A program made the translations under genes and the position numbers. The notes beneath the pieces are model-generated. The model was given only the letters and a program-made list of their open reading frames with translations, ran no database searches and had not been told where the DNA came from. A stretch of 64,000 nt of DNA, from positions 124,001 through 188,000 of the forward strand of contig CANLXL010000005.1 of NCBI GenBank assembly GCA_947495125.1. Direction: 5' to 3'. Shown here one piece after another: positions 37,630-46,590 of the stretch; the first letter of the stretch is position 1, and each line of letters opens with the position of its first letter. Source of the stretch: an uncultured Flaviramulus sp. (GTDB lineage Bacteria > Bacteroidota > Bacteroidia > Flavobacteriales > Flavobacteriaceae).

Positions 37630-37641
37630 TTAAAAATATTC

Positions 37642-38034
37642 CTAATGTGATGAATTGACTGGTTGATCATTAACATCGACATATACTTTGCGATAGAAAA
37701 TATATGAACCAGCTAGAAAAACAAGAGCGATAAGTGGCCCAAAATATTGGTTGTCGTTTGTAGCAAGATGTGCTTCAAATGCTAACAAAAAATTAAAAAG
37801 AAATCCAGCGTAAGCCCATTCTTTAAGAAATCGAATTTTGTTACTTAGAATTGCTATTATGCCTAATATTTTGGCAATTGCCAGAGGGATTACAATACGT
37901 CCATTGTATCCAAAATTTACAAAATAAGAACGAAACGCCTCTAAATCTAATAAGTATCTAGTAACAGATGTTAGCATCAATGCTGATAGTAATCCTGTAA
38001 AAATCCAGTAAATTGTTTTATTTGATATTTTCAT
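37642..38034 (-). CDS. DoxX-like small membrane protein
   Basis: A 130-residue protein with four predicted membrane segments (about 8-26, 45-63, 72-90 and 98-116), matching DoxX-like proteins in size and layout. DoxX-family members are often found with quinone or thiol detoxification enzymes. The gene lies 23 bases downstream of the nitroreductase gene on the same strand, so the two are probably one operon controlled by the divergent HxlR regulator. No catalytic residue is visible and the precise role is unknown. Confidence 0.75.
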   Translation of the reverse strand: MKISNKTIYWIFTGLLSALMLTSVTRYLLDLEAFRSYFVNFGYNGRIVIPLAIAKILGIIAILSNKIRFLKEWAYAGFLFNFLLAFEAHLATNDNQYFGPLIALVFLAGSYIFYRKVYVDVNDQPVNSSH

Positions 38035-38057
38035 TTTTTTGTTATTTTGATGAATTA

Positions 38058-38687
38058 TTAATTGATTTCGGTTACCAGTTCAGTTAACGGCAATCGAACT
38101 TTCTTTTGATTGGCTAAAAAATCATTTTCAGCATCTCTATAACCCAAAGCCAATAGTAATACACTTTTTAGCCCTTTTTCTTTCAGGTTCAGCAATTCGT
38201 CCAAAGTTTCTGAATGGAAACCTTCCATTGGCGTGGCATCTACTTTAGCATTGGCAGCAGCAATCAATCCAGTGCCTAAAGCAATGTATGCCTGTTGTGA
38301 TGACCAGATAAAGTTTTCGTCATCCGTTTTAGTCAATAGGTGGTTCTCAAGTGTGTTTTTGTATTCTGCCAAGGCAGTTTCAGGCAGTCCTCTTTCCTTT
38401 GCCATAAATTGAATAAAATCTGAGATATGTTCTTTGGTTATGCTATCGAAAGCAGCAAAAGCAATAAGATGTGAAGCTTCCGATATCTGTGCGTTAAAAG
38501 AATCTTTTGCCAGCTCTTGCCGTATTTGCTTATTATTGATTATAAAAACGCGATAAGGCTGGATGCCTGCCGAGGAAGCCGATAAGGAAATGGCCTTTAA
38601 TATTTGTTCTACATTTTCATTCGATACTTTTTGAGGAGTATATTTTTTTACCGCATATCGCCAATTTAGTGTGTCAATTAAATTCAT
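38058..38687 (-). CDS. Nitroreductase-family NAD(P)H-dependent flavin oxidoreductase
   Basis: A 209-residue cytoplasmic protein of the NfsB/nitroreductase type. It begins with the typical helix LNWRYAVKKYTPQKVS (FMN phosphate contact), followed by SASSAGIQPYRVFII and the C-terminal LLALGYRDAENDF. Such enzymes reduce nitro compounds, quinones or related electrophiles using FMN. It is divergent from an HxlR-family regulator over a 110-base region with candidate promoters and GTAAC repeats, a common arrangement for a detoxification pair. It has no evident link to glycan use. Confidence 0.9.
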   Translation of the reverse strand: MNLIDTLNWRYAVKKYTPQKVSNENVEQILKAISLSASSAGIQPYRVFIINNKQIRQELAKDSFNAQISEASHLIAFAAFDSITKEHISDFIQFMAKERGLPETALAEYKNTLENHLLTKTDDENFIWSSQQAYIALGTGLIAAANAKVDATPMEGFHSETLDELLNLKEKGLKSVLLLALGYRDAENDFLANQKKVRLPLTELVTEIN

Positions 38688-38717
38688 TTTTTATTGATTT
38701 ATATTGTGAATATTCGT

Positions 38718-38725
38718 CAAATATA
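38718..38725 (-). promoter_or_regulatory. Candidate -7 element for the nitroreductase operon
   Basis: On the minus strand this reads TATATTTG, a full match to the Bacteroidota TAnnTTTG consensus. It lies 30 bases before the nitroreductase start. A TTG on the same strand 21 bases further upstream could be the -33 element. Confidence 0.5.
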
Positions 38726-38727
38726 AT

Positions 38728-38735
38728 TACTTTTG
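38728..38735 (+). promoter_or_regulatory. Candidate -7 element for the HxlR gene
   Basis: TACTTTTG matches TAnnTTTG on the plus strand, 62 bases before the HxlR start. It almost touches the opposite-strand element, so the two divergent promoters overlap and a regulator bound here could control both. Confidence 0.4.
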
Positions 38736-38752
38736 ACAGTAAGTGACAAAAA

Positions 38753-38792
38753 GTAACTTAAAATTTCAGTAACATTGAGGTAACAAAGTAAC
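38753..38792 (+). repeat. Four GTAAC direct repeats, possible HxlR operator
   Basis: GTAAC occurs at 38753, 38769, 38780 and 38788, just upstream of the HxlR start. A looser inverted repeat, TTACTTTT with AAAAGTAA, spans about 38727-38756. Repeats in the leader of an autoregulated winged-helix gene are plausible operators, but the spacing is irregular (16, 11, 8). Confidence 0.4.
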
Positions 38793-38797
38793 CTATC

Positions 38798-39157
38798 ATG
38801 AGTAAAGACAAAGAAAAGATTAAGGCCTGTAAGCATAAGATTCGTGCCATTTCGGATACCATGTACGTTTTAGGCGGGAAATGGAAAATGCATATTTTAG
38901 TGGCACTCTACTTTGGTAGCAAGCGCTACACGGATTTACTAGAGGATGTAGAAGGAATTTCTGGAAAGATGCTGAGCCGAGAATTGAAAGAAATGGAAAC
39001 GAATCTATTGATAAGTAGGACGATAATGGATACCAGGCCCATCACGGTAAAGTATGAATTGACCGAGTATTGCGAAAAACTTGTTCCGGTAATTAGTAAT
39101 CTGGCGGATTGGGGTTCTTCTCACCGCAAAGAAATTATTAAAAGAGCTCACGTGTGA
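38798..39157 (+). CDS. HxlR-family winged-helix transcriptional regulator
   Basis: A 119-residue DNA-binding protein with the HxlR signature: Cys11 near the N-terminus, VLGGKWKMHILVAL, GSKRYTDLLEDVEGISGKMLSRELKEME as the recognition-helix region, and YELTEYCEKLVPVI in the wing and dimer helix. HxlR regulators often sense aldehydes, quinones or oxidants, sometimes through the conserved Cys. The divergent nitroreductase/DoxX-like operon is the likely target. It ends before a 369-base convergent gap. Confidence 0.93.
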   Translation: MSKDKEKIKACKHKIRAISDTMYVLGGKWKMHILVALYFGSKRYTDLLEDVEGISGKMLSRELKEMETNLLISRTIMDTRPITVKYELTEYCEKLVPVISNLADWGSSHRKEIIKRAHV

Positions 39158-39526
39158 TGCTTACAAGTGCAAAGAATTTTTTACACTGATTCTTATTGTA
39201 CACAATCTCTTTAGAGAATTTAAAAACTCATCTTATATTATATAATGCCCACTTTAATACCTCTAATCGCTAGAAGCCCTTCAACATCACGATAGCTTAG
39301 CGTGAATCTTAGTTTGAAATAGACAGCTTATTTGATCATAATAGGAGACTAGCGGAGGTGTTTGTACATTGAGTTGAAGAAAGTAGGTATATTTAAAAAG
39401 AAGGAATTAATGCGACAGAACCGCCTTTGGAAAGTTTTTCAATAAAATTTATTTCTACTAGTGCTCCTCCTTATCATTGGAAGCCACCTTCAGTATGTAA
39501 AATAAATCAAAATGTCCAGCGTATAG
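39158..39526. other. Convergent intergenic region
   Basis: A 369-base gap between the HxlR gene and the 3' end of a minus-strand sulfatase gene. No intact gene or strong terminator is visible. A minus-strand open stretch at about 39393-39470 encodes a protein-like string beginning GGALVEINF and ending in a stop; it may be a vestige. Confidence 0.4.
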
Positions 39527-41014
39527 TTAGTCTACGGGCATATTTTTACTGCTCTTTTCTTTTTTCCACCAATCTGGTCCTTCAGCTAAAACCTCCTTGT
39601 CATAGGCAATCAATATTTTTTTCATTTTTTCAAATATTTTAGGTTCAAATTTTGACCAGTCGCTGGTCTCACGTGGGTCTTTTACAATATTGTATAGTTT
39701 AAATTCTGTTCTCAAAGAATTACCTATCAATTTCCAGTCGCCATCGCGCAATGCAATGCGCTCATCAGAGAAATTATTTCTCCAAAAAAGTGGACGCTTT
39801 CTTTTTAGTTTTTTTCCATAGATTAAAGGTGCGAGTGAAGTACCGTCAATATTGACGTCCTTAGGTAGGTCTATTCCAGCCAAATCTAAAAACGTAGGGA
39901 ATATGTCTGAACCAATAATAGGTTCAGCGATAATGCTACCTTGCTTTAGACTACCCGATCTCATTCCTTTGGGCCATTTTATAATACCCGGAACTCTAAT
40001 TCCTCCTTCATGAGTATGTCTTTTTCTACCTCTCAAACCACCAGTACTTCCGCGAAATCGGCTCCCTCCGAAAACATGATCCTTTTTGTTGAAATGTCCT
40101 AGTTCATGTTTGCCCTCAGGGCCATTATCGCTCGTATACCAAATCAAGGTGTTGTCTGTTTCTTTAACTTCTTCCAATGCCTTCACGATAGTTCCTACAG
40201 CATCATCAATTTGCGTAACGTTTCCTAAATATTGTTTTAAACTTTCATCATCCAAATCTTTATAGAGATTAGTGAATTTTGGGTCTGAAGCGATTGGCCC
40301 ATGTGGCTCATGAAACCAGACAGTTATAAAAAACGGAGCATCCTTTTTTCGATGAACTTTTATCCAATCCACAATATACTTTGCCAATATTTGAGCTGAA
40401 AAACCTTTAATTTCACCTAATGCTCGTCCGTTGAGAAAGAAATTTTGTGGGTTTTTGTGTGATGGTCTTGCAACATTACCTGTAGCCATATAGTAGTCGT
40501 ACCCATAGTCAGCCATATTGGGTTGATCAGGATTGGTATCATAACCGTAATTTTCGAACTGTTCGTGTGCGTCTTTAATTCGTTCTTCATAATAATTACC
40601 CAAATGCCATTTACCAAAATGAGCAGTTTCGTAACCATGTTGTTTTAACAAATTTGGAAGTGTGATTTCGGAAGCTGGTAAATGACAAAAATGACTGGCA
40701 GGTACCCACCTATAAACACCGTTGCGATATGGTGTTCTTCCTGTCATTATGGAGGCTCTAGACGGGGAACAAACTGACGCGGCGGCGTAACATTGTGTAA
40801 ACTTAATACCTTCTTTTGCCAAATTATCAATATTTGGAGATTGTATAAACTCATGACCAAAAGTACCTAAATCACCCCATCCTTGATCGTCCGTTAATAT
40901 TTGAATAAAGTTAACTTTGTCAGTACTTTGTGCGTTAGATAGTATTGATGTCAATAACAGCGACATCATTAACATCTTAGTGAATGTTTTATTTGGCATT
41001 TTTATACTACCCAT
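39527..41014 (-). CDS. Family S1-type sulfatase
   Basis: A 495-residue secreted sulfatase (signal peptide ending near residue 29, SNAQ; the Met at residue 6 is an alternative start). Motifs: TDDQGWGDLGTFG, formylglycine motif C82-S-P-S-R with IMTGR, GKWHLGN and TSDNGPEG. All expected residues are present. It is the second gene of a two-sulfatase minus-strand unit, 15 bases after its neighbour. The orientation, opposite to the main cluster, implies separate transcription. The substrate position is unknown. Confidence 0.95.
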   Translation of the reverse strand: MGSIKMPNKTFTKMLMMSLLLTSILSNAQSTDKVNFIQILTDDQGWGDLGTFGHEFIQSPNIDNLAKEGIKFTQCYAAASVCSPSRASIMTGRTPYRNGVYRWVPASHFCHLPASEITLPNLLKQHGYETAHFGKWHLGNYYEERIKDAHEQFENYGYDTNPDQPNMADYGYDYYMATGNVARPSHKNPQNFFLNGRALGEIKGFSAQILAKYIVDWIKVHRKKDAPFFITVWFHEPHGPIASDPKFTNLYKDLDDESLKQYLGNVTQIDDAVGTIVKALEEVKETDNTLIWYTSDNGPEGKHELGHFNKKDHVFGGSRFRGSTGGLRGRKRHTHEGGIRVPGIIKWPKGMRSGSLKQGSIIAEPIIGSDIFPTFLDLAGIDLPKDVNIDGTSLAPLIYGKKLKRKRPLFWRNNFSDERIALRDGDWKLIGNSLRTEFKLYNIVKDPRETSDWSKFEPKIFEKMKKILIAYDKEVLAEGPDWWKKEKSSKNMPVD

Positions 41015-41029
41015 AATGGTTTATTGAAT

Positions 41030-42559
41030 TTATTTCCGAGGCCTTAATTTATTAATTTTTTCTTGTTCTACAGCCAATAATCGAGCCATTTCTATTTTAT
41101 CGTTTCTAACTTCAAAAAATACCAAAGCAGGGTCGTTTACTTTCTCCATCCAAAGTTTCATATCTACTCTATATTTATTAATGATTTCTGTATATTTGGG
41201 ATCCTCAATTAAATTATGTAATGCATTAGGATCATTTTCAAAATCATAAAACTCCTCTACTTCCCTATTATCAAATAGTTTTACTCGGGCGGCAATTTCA
41301 GGATTCGTTTTACCCGCTTCTACCATTGCTTTGTAGGTATACCCGCTTTGAGATTCGTTTCTAAACTTTGTTTCACCATCTGACCATGCGTTAAAAATAT
41401 ATCCATATTTAGCATCTTGTATACAGCGCATCGGAAATTGTTTTTTGGCACTTGTTTCAAAAAACTGAGTAAATACTTTGTCTCTTCCTTTTTGTTTTTG
41501 CCCTAATAAAGTGGGAACAAACGAAGTTCCATCCAGGCCATTAGGCGTTTGCAAACCTGTAGCTTCTAAAATCGTTGGAAAAAAATCGATCGCTGAAATA
41601 AAATCTTTTGTATTGATTGTATTTGGCCTTACTTTTCCTGGCCAGCGTACAATCCAAGGTGTGTTTGTTGAATGTAAATAACAGTTGGTTTTAGAAAACG
41701 GAAAGGCCATGCCGTTATCAGATAAAAACATGACAATGGTATTATCTACAAGGCCTTCTTCTTCTAAAATATCTAAAATTCTACCGACTGTATCGTCTAA
41801 TCTTCTAACCGAGTTAAAATATTGGGTTACTTCTTTACGCACCAATGGTAATTCAGGTAAAAAGCCCGGAATAGCAACTTGGTTTTCATTGTAAATTCGA
41901 GAAGGTTTTAAAATGTCATGCCCTTCACTCATCCATTTTTCTTCTCTTTTTGTAAATACAAACGGTCGATGAGGATCATGAGAGTTTGCCATCATATAAA
42001 ATGGTTTCCCTTCTTGTTTTGCATTTTTAATTATGTTTTTAGCTTCGGTATAATAACGTTCTTTATTGCGTCCCATACCTAAGTCCTTCATATCCAGCTG
42101 AAAATCCCATGGTGTTAATTCTTTGGGAGATGAATGTCTTACTTTTCCTAAAATACCTGTGTAATATCCGTTTGTTTTTAAGGTCGTAACAATATCTGGA
42201 ATCTCTTTTTTGGTATGAAAAAAACCTTCTATACCACTATTGTGAGAATATTTACCGGTAGCTAAAATTCCTCTTGAGGGTTGGCATACAGCTACGTTTA
42301 CATGCCCGTTTTTAAAACGAACTCCCTGTGAAGCTAATTTATCAATGTTAGGCGTGATATTTGCAACTACGGAACCAAAAGCACCAACTGAATTTTTATT
42401 TAAATCATCAGCTGTTATTAATAATATATTTAACCTTTCAGTGTTGTTTTCTCCTTGTACGAAAACTCCTTTCTCTTCCTTTTTTTTTGCTGACTCACAT
42501 GCTATTAAAACAATTAAAGATCCCAAAAATAATAATTTATGCATTGTAGTTTTCTTCAT
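41030..42559 (-). CDS. Sulfatase lipoprotein (iduronate-2-sulfatase-like layout)
   Basis: A 509-residue lipoprotein (lipobox LIAC, Cys21). Motifs: TADDLNKNSVGAFG, formylglycine motif C92-Q-P-S-R with LATGK, and LSDNGMAFPFSKTN. The Lys motif reads GKVRHSS, as in iduronate-sulfatase-like enzymes with GK-x2-H spacing rather than GKWH. The C-terminal ENDPNALHNL element is typical of this S1 branch. It is the first gene of the minus-strand pair; upstream lies a 150-base gap with a possible gene remnant. Confidence 0.92.
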   Translation of the reverse strand: MKKTTMHKLLFLGSLIVLIACESAKKKEEKGVFVQGENNTERLNILLITADDLNKNSVGAFGSVVANITPNIDKLASQGVRFKNGHVNVAVCQPSRGILATGKYSHNSGIEGFFHTKKEIPDIVTTLKTNGYYTGILGKVRHSSPKELTPWDFQLDMKDLGMGRNKERYYTEAKNIIKNAKQEGKPFYMMANSHDPHRPFVFTKREEKWMSEGHDILKPSRIYNENQVAIPGFLPELPLVRKEVTQYFNSVRRLDDTVGRILDILEEEGLVDNTIVMFLSDNGMAFPFSKTNCYLHSTNTPWIVRWPGKVRPNTINTKDFISAIDFFPTILEATGLQTPNGLDGTSFVPTLLGQKQKGRDKVFTQFFETSAKKQFPMRCIQDAKYGYIFNAWSDGETKFRNESQSGYTYKAMVEAGKTNPEIAARVKLFDNREVEEFYDFENDPNALHNLIEDPKYTEIINKYRVDMKLWMEKVNDPALVFFEVRNDKIEMARLLAVEQEKINKLRPRK

Positions 42560-42599
42560 AATATTTCAAAATATAATATCCATTAAATATAAAGAATAA

Positions 42600-42703
42600 A
42601 TCGCGGCTCTTAATTTGGGAGGAGATCACTTTAAAAAGTATGCGAATCGGTGTATGCATTTCTCCGTGATGGCTTACCTATTGAAGGATTTGAAAATTAT
42701 TAG
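42600..42703 (+). pseudogene. Possible frameshifted gene remnant
   Basis: In frame from 42600 the plus strand reads IAALNLGGDHFKKYANR. A shift near 42640 gives a continuing peptide FLRDGLPIEGFENY, ended by TAG at 42701-42703. The two halves together look like the tail of a real protein broken by one indel, lying between two minus-strand operons. The family is not recognised. Confidence 0.3.
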
Positions 42704-42710
42704 GAGATGA

Positions 42711-44687
42711 TCAGTTATTAAAATCATTGGAAATTTTAAAGTAAAACTTAGCATTTAAAAAATCATAAATAGTTTCTCTTAAATCCAATATTTTACTCCA
42801 ATGCGAGGACTCAAATTCGGCCTTCTCTAAGTTTAATTTTACAGAAGTTTCAAGTTTATTGTTGTTATAAGTATATGTCGTATTGGCACTTCCAAATTCA
42901 TTAATCATTGAAGCCTTTAGCAGTTTGTTTTCTTGCCATGAACAATTACCTTCAAAACTGAAAAGATAAACCGTATTGAATTCATTTGTAAAATAGCCTT
43001 TATTGATTCGTTTGTTTTTTAAATAATATGGTGTAAAAAAGTCTTTCTCAAAAAAGTCATTAGGACTAATACTGAAATAGGGCGAATTCGATGTTATTGG
43101 TTTTGAAACATTATATTGGTAGTCAATCGTGAATAAGTCCTCTTTTTTAGAATAGTTTAGATTATAAATTGAATCTGTTTTATTATTAAGTACTATTTGA
43201 TTTTCAACAAAAGATTTAAGTTTTTTATTCACGGTTAAGGAATCCTTTATCATATAAGAAATTAGGGGCTTGATTTCCAGCCAACTATGACCATTAAACT
43301 TTAAAGACTCATTAATTGTAAATTTTAAAGTATCGTATATTATTTCGTTCAAAGTGATGTGCACCTTTTTTTGAAAATTACCAGTTTTTAATAAAGGAAT
43401 TAAATCAAATCCATGTGTTCTTTTTCCATTTAAGTCTTGCTTAATGGTGAAGCATTCTGTTTGCTGATATTCCTTTCTTATATCATTTAAGTTCGAATAA
43501 GGCTCGAGTAATGGAAAGTAGACCGTCGATCCATCTTCATTTTGAAAGGAACAAATAATGGTATCAAATTGGTATAAACTTACAAGTGATTTCTCAAGTT
43601 TACCATTGTTTTTACTTATTACAAAGTGAAAGTTTATAGGTAAATTAAGTTTCTTAGCCGTTTTTGAGATGACTTTAGCATAACTCCAAGCCACTTCGAT
43701 ATCATCTTTAATATCTTCATAAACATGAAAATCGTTTTCAATGGGTTTATTAATATGACTTAAAATATTTTGATATTTCTTTTGAGTACCGGGAGTCATA
43801 TTCAATTCATCAAGAGCATTTTCTACGGATTGGCCATTTAAAACGTAATTTTTTTTGATGTCCTGCCTTTTAGGCTTAAAATATTTGGCAAAATCTTCCC
43901 AGGTATCATTTAGCTCTTTATTTTCAGTACTTTTAATTTCATAAAATAAATAGGGGTTATGTAAATTGGCTTGACTATATATCTCATGAAAATTTGGTTG
44001 AATATTTTTAAGACTCACTTTATATCCATTTTCATATAAAAAATCACTATTTCTGGTGGTTCCATCATGAAAATTATAGGGCCATATGTTTACATTAAGA
44101 TGCTTCTTAGTATTAATGAATAGTGATTTTTCAAGGCAGTAGATATTATTTCCAAATTCAATTTTATCTGCTTTGTAAAAATAATCATCAGAATCATAAG
44201 TTTGTTTTGTAGTATATATGTACTCTATTTCATCTCCAATGTTCACGTCCTTAATAGCCAACATTTTAACTTTCCCCTTCACTTTATAAAGGAATGGAGC
44301 ATTTGCCGGGAGTGTAGTCGTGACTATGTTTTCATTATTTGTAGCTACGGTGTTTTTATTTTTTTTTAAGGTTTTAGCTTTGCATGCAACAAATTCTAGT
44401 TTATTGTTGAGATCATTAAAGATTGGTATGTATAGTTTGTTGTAGTGCTCTAAACCAAATAGTGAATGAATTTTTATTTTTCTATGAACGGTAGTATAAA
44501 CTTCACTTACTTTCTTCCCTTTTATTTCAACATAAGTTCTATCGAAAATAATCGTAACATCACTATCATCTCTTTGATTTATATCTTGAAAAGCAGAATT
44601 GGCAAAATTATCTAGAGCTTCGTCATTAATTTGAGCATTAACTGAAAAGCTTAAGCAAATAAACCCAAATAATAATTTTTTAATCAT
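42711..44687 (-). CDS. Exported DUF3857-like protein without transglutaminase catalytic Cys
   Basis: A 658-residue exported protein (signal peptide to about residue 18, SVNAQ). The N-terminal half has the DUF3857 pattern (YTTVHRKIKIHSLFGLEHYNKL, then DVNIGDEIEYIY). The central part corresponds to a transglutaminase-like region, but no Cys-His-Asp triad of the YGDCKG type is visible, so it is probably non-catalytic. It overlaps the upstream gene by eight bases and is likely translationally coupled to it. Such pairs are common in Bacteroidota and of unknown function. Confidence 0.75.
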   Translation of the reverse strand: MIKKLLFGFICLSFSVNAQINDEALDNFANSAFQDINQRDDSDVTIIFDRTYVEIKGKKVSEVYTTVHRKIKIHSLFGLEHYNKLYIPIFNDLNNKLEFVACKAKTLKKNKNTVATNNENIVTTTLPANAPFLYKVKGKVKMLAIKDVNIGDEIEYIYTTKQTYDSDDYFYKADKIEFGNNIYCLEKSLFINTKKHLNVNIWPYNFHDGTTRNSDFLYENGYKVSLKNIQPNFHEIYSQANLHNPYLFYEIKSTENKELNDTWEDFAKYFKPKRQDIKKNYVLNGQSVENALDELNMTPGTQKKYQNILSHINKPIENDFHVYEDIKDDIEVAWSYAKVISKTAKKLNLPINFHFVISKNNGKLEKSLVSLYQFDTIICSFQNEDGSTVYFPLLEPYSNLNDIRKEYQQTECFTIKQDLNGKRTHGFDLIPLLKTGNFQKKVHITLNEIIYDTLKFTINESLKFNGHSWLEIKPLISYMIKDSLTVNKKLKSFVENQIVLNNKTDSIYNLNYSKKEDLFTIDYQYNVSKPITSNSPYFSISPNDFFEKDFFTPYYLKNKRINKGYFTNEFNTVYLFSFEGNCSWQENKLLKASMINEFGSANTTYTYNNNKLETSVKLNLEKAEFESSHWSKILDLRETIYDFLNAKFYFKISNDFNN

Positions 44688-46590
44688 AAGTTAAGGGGAG
44701 ATTATTAAATGAATTGATTTGATCGAAAAATGTATTCCATGAATCATTTTCAATTAATGATGAGTTCAATGCATTAAACGAAATTTTTTGTTTCACTATA
44801 AATTTGCCATTCATCTTTTCGGTAAAATAGAAAGCACTGAAGTTTTCGTTGTCAATTATTTTTGAATTGTAATTTTCTTTTGGAAACCTTCCGGCATTGT
44901 AAACTTCAATTTTTGAATCAATTATTTGTGGGTAATCGATATAATTTGGTGGGTTTTGCTTAGAAATTCTTGGGTATACTAAGACGTCTAAGAATGGGAA
45001 AATGACTTTTTGATTTCCTAAGGCTACATGGTTAAAAGTCCCGGATAAATTGAAAGTTACTGTTTCATTTGAGGTCTCTATCGAAGAGATGGTATTCACT
45101 TTTATACCATTAAGATAATCACTTAAAAAATAATAAGGGATGTGCTCTTTAGTTTTATTAGAAGCGTAAGTAACACTGCTTAAAAAATCTCTGTAAAAAT
45201 GCCCTGTTAATTTTAACTTTAGATTAATTTTGGGTATTGGTTTACTAAGATCTATTTTTCCGGTAATTGTAAATGTATTGCTTTTCGGATCAGATTTAGC
45301 AACGGTTTGTATCGTAAATGTATCATTATTTGATACCAAAGCTTGTTTTCCTTCTAAGTGGGCAGGTGTTTTGTCCCAGGTAGCTGATTTACTTGTAGCA
45401 TCCAAAAAGTAACGTTGGTTTTTAAAATTTAAGGCGCAAATCATATGATTGTCAACAGCTAAAGAAGGGATACTGTAATTATAATTATTAGCCCTTGTAC
45501 CTATCCAAGTATGCCTGGCATCAAAACCTTGGGTTTTTAGTAAGTTGACTAACAGGTTTGCCATGCCTTTACAATCACCATATTTTAATGAGGCTACCTC
45601 ATGTGCTTCAGCGGGTTTAAAGCCTGCAATTCCATTTTCAAATGCAACGTATTGAATGTTATTTTGAACCCACTTAAATAGTTTTTCTATTTTTTTGGGA
45701 TCGCTGGTTTCACTTTCAAGTATTGATTCTGCTAATTTTTTTAATATTTCGTTATCGGGCTTTAATTCATCTATTAGTGTTTTGTACCATGCGTAAAGAT
45801 CATCTGTTGTTTTTAAAATTTGGGTAGTTGACTTTTTAGTTTTTATTTCGGCAACCGATAAAATAATGTGAGGAAGGTAATAATTGCTGTTAACAGAAGT
45901 GTTTAAAGCTTTGAATCTTTTTAAGTTGGTACCTTTAAATCTAATATAACTTTCATCCTCAGTTTTTGTGATACCATTCAAATTAAATTCAAAAATCGAA
46001 AATTTAACATTTGGATTTTTTTTAATGGAAATTTCAACTTCTTCAACGGCTTCATTCAAGTTTTGGAAATAAAAGCTGGTTAAAAACTTTAAATCATGGT
46101 ATTTAACATGGTATGCGTAATTTATAAGATAGTTTTCAGGTAAATCTACTGAGCAATTAAACTGTTTTACTTTTAAATCTGAATAAAAAATATTGTTGAT
46201 ATAGTAATCTTTGACATCGGCATATTTCACTTTCACATTTTCGATCAATTTTTTATTTCCAATAGAATCAAGCTTGTAAAATCTTGCTTTTTCTAAGCTT
46301 AGTTTTTGAAAATCATTAAAAGGAACTTGTATTAAACTGTTAGAACTTTCATGCCCCAAATGAAGCTTTTCATATTTATGCGAAACTTTAGCAAAGTATT
46401 GCTTAGAAGTTTCGTTGTAAATGAATTCTATATTGATCTTATTTTTTAAAGATGTAAGTCCCTTTCCAAATTTTTCTTCGTAAATCTTAACATCAATTTG
46501 CCCTATCAGTTTACAACTGAATAGGGTAAATAACAATATCGTAATAATTTTAAAAAAGTTACTTGGCAAGCTGCTTTTTATATCTTTCAA
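44680..46590 (-). CDS. DUF3857/transglutaminase-like exported protein
   Basis: A 636-residue protein with a hydrophobic leader (about residues 12-30, ending LIGQ). Residues about 60-250 are DUF3857. The transglutaminase-like core has an intact triad: Cys340 in KYGDCKGMANLL, His382 in DNHMICAL and Asp397 in YFLDATS. The fold suggests cysteine-protease or cross-linking chemistry on a periplasmic or surface substrate, but the true substrate is unknown. Its start lies inside the 3' end of the preceding gene (32-base overlap) and its stop overlaps the next start, so the three genes form a tight operon. Confidence 0.85.
   Translation of the reverse strand: MKDIKSSLPSNFFKIITILLFTLFSCKLIGQIDVKIYEEKFGKGLTSLKNKINIEFIYNETSKQYFAKVSHKYEKLHLGHESSNSLIQVPFNDFQKLSLEKARFYKLDSIGNKKLIENVKVKYADVKDYYINNIFYSDLKVKQFNCSVDLPENYLINYAYHVKYHDLKFLTSFYFQNLNEAVEEVEISIKKNPNVKFSIFEFNLNGITKTEDESYIRFKGTNLKRFKALNTSVNSNYYLPHIILSVAEIKTKKSTTQILKTTDDLYAWYKTLIDELKPDNEILKKLAESILESETSDPKKIEKLFKWVQNNIQYVAFENGIAGFKPAEAHEVASLKYGDCKGMANLLVNLLKTQGFDARHTWIGTRANNYNYSIPSLAVDNHMICALNFKNQRYFLDATSKSATWDKTPAHLEGKQALVSNNDTFTIQTVAKSDPKSNTFTITGKIDLSKPIPKINLKLKLTGHFYRDFLSSVTYASNKTKEHIPYYFLSDYLNGIKVNTISSIETSNETVTFNLSGTFNHVALGNQKVIFPFLDVLVYPRISKQNPPNYIDYPQIIDSKIEVYNAGRFPKENYNSKIIDNENFSAFYFTEKMNGKFIVKQKISFNALNSSLIENDSWNTFFDQINSFNNLPLTYD

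Larger units (their letters stand above)
37192..37641. other. Intergenic region between convergent gene sets
   Basis: A 450-base AT-rich gap between the end of the glycan cluster and the DoxX-like gene. It contains a bidirectional hairpin terminator (37468-37499) and a short minus-strand open stretch that may be a gene remnant (37534-37629). Nothing else recognisable was seen in 37192-37460. Confidence 0.6.

Noticed and set aside
39427-39642. Plus-strand open frame of about 71 codons at the end of the minus-strand sulfatase
   Set aside because: More than half is antisense to the sulfatase 3' end and the peptide has no recognisable features.
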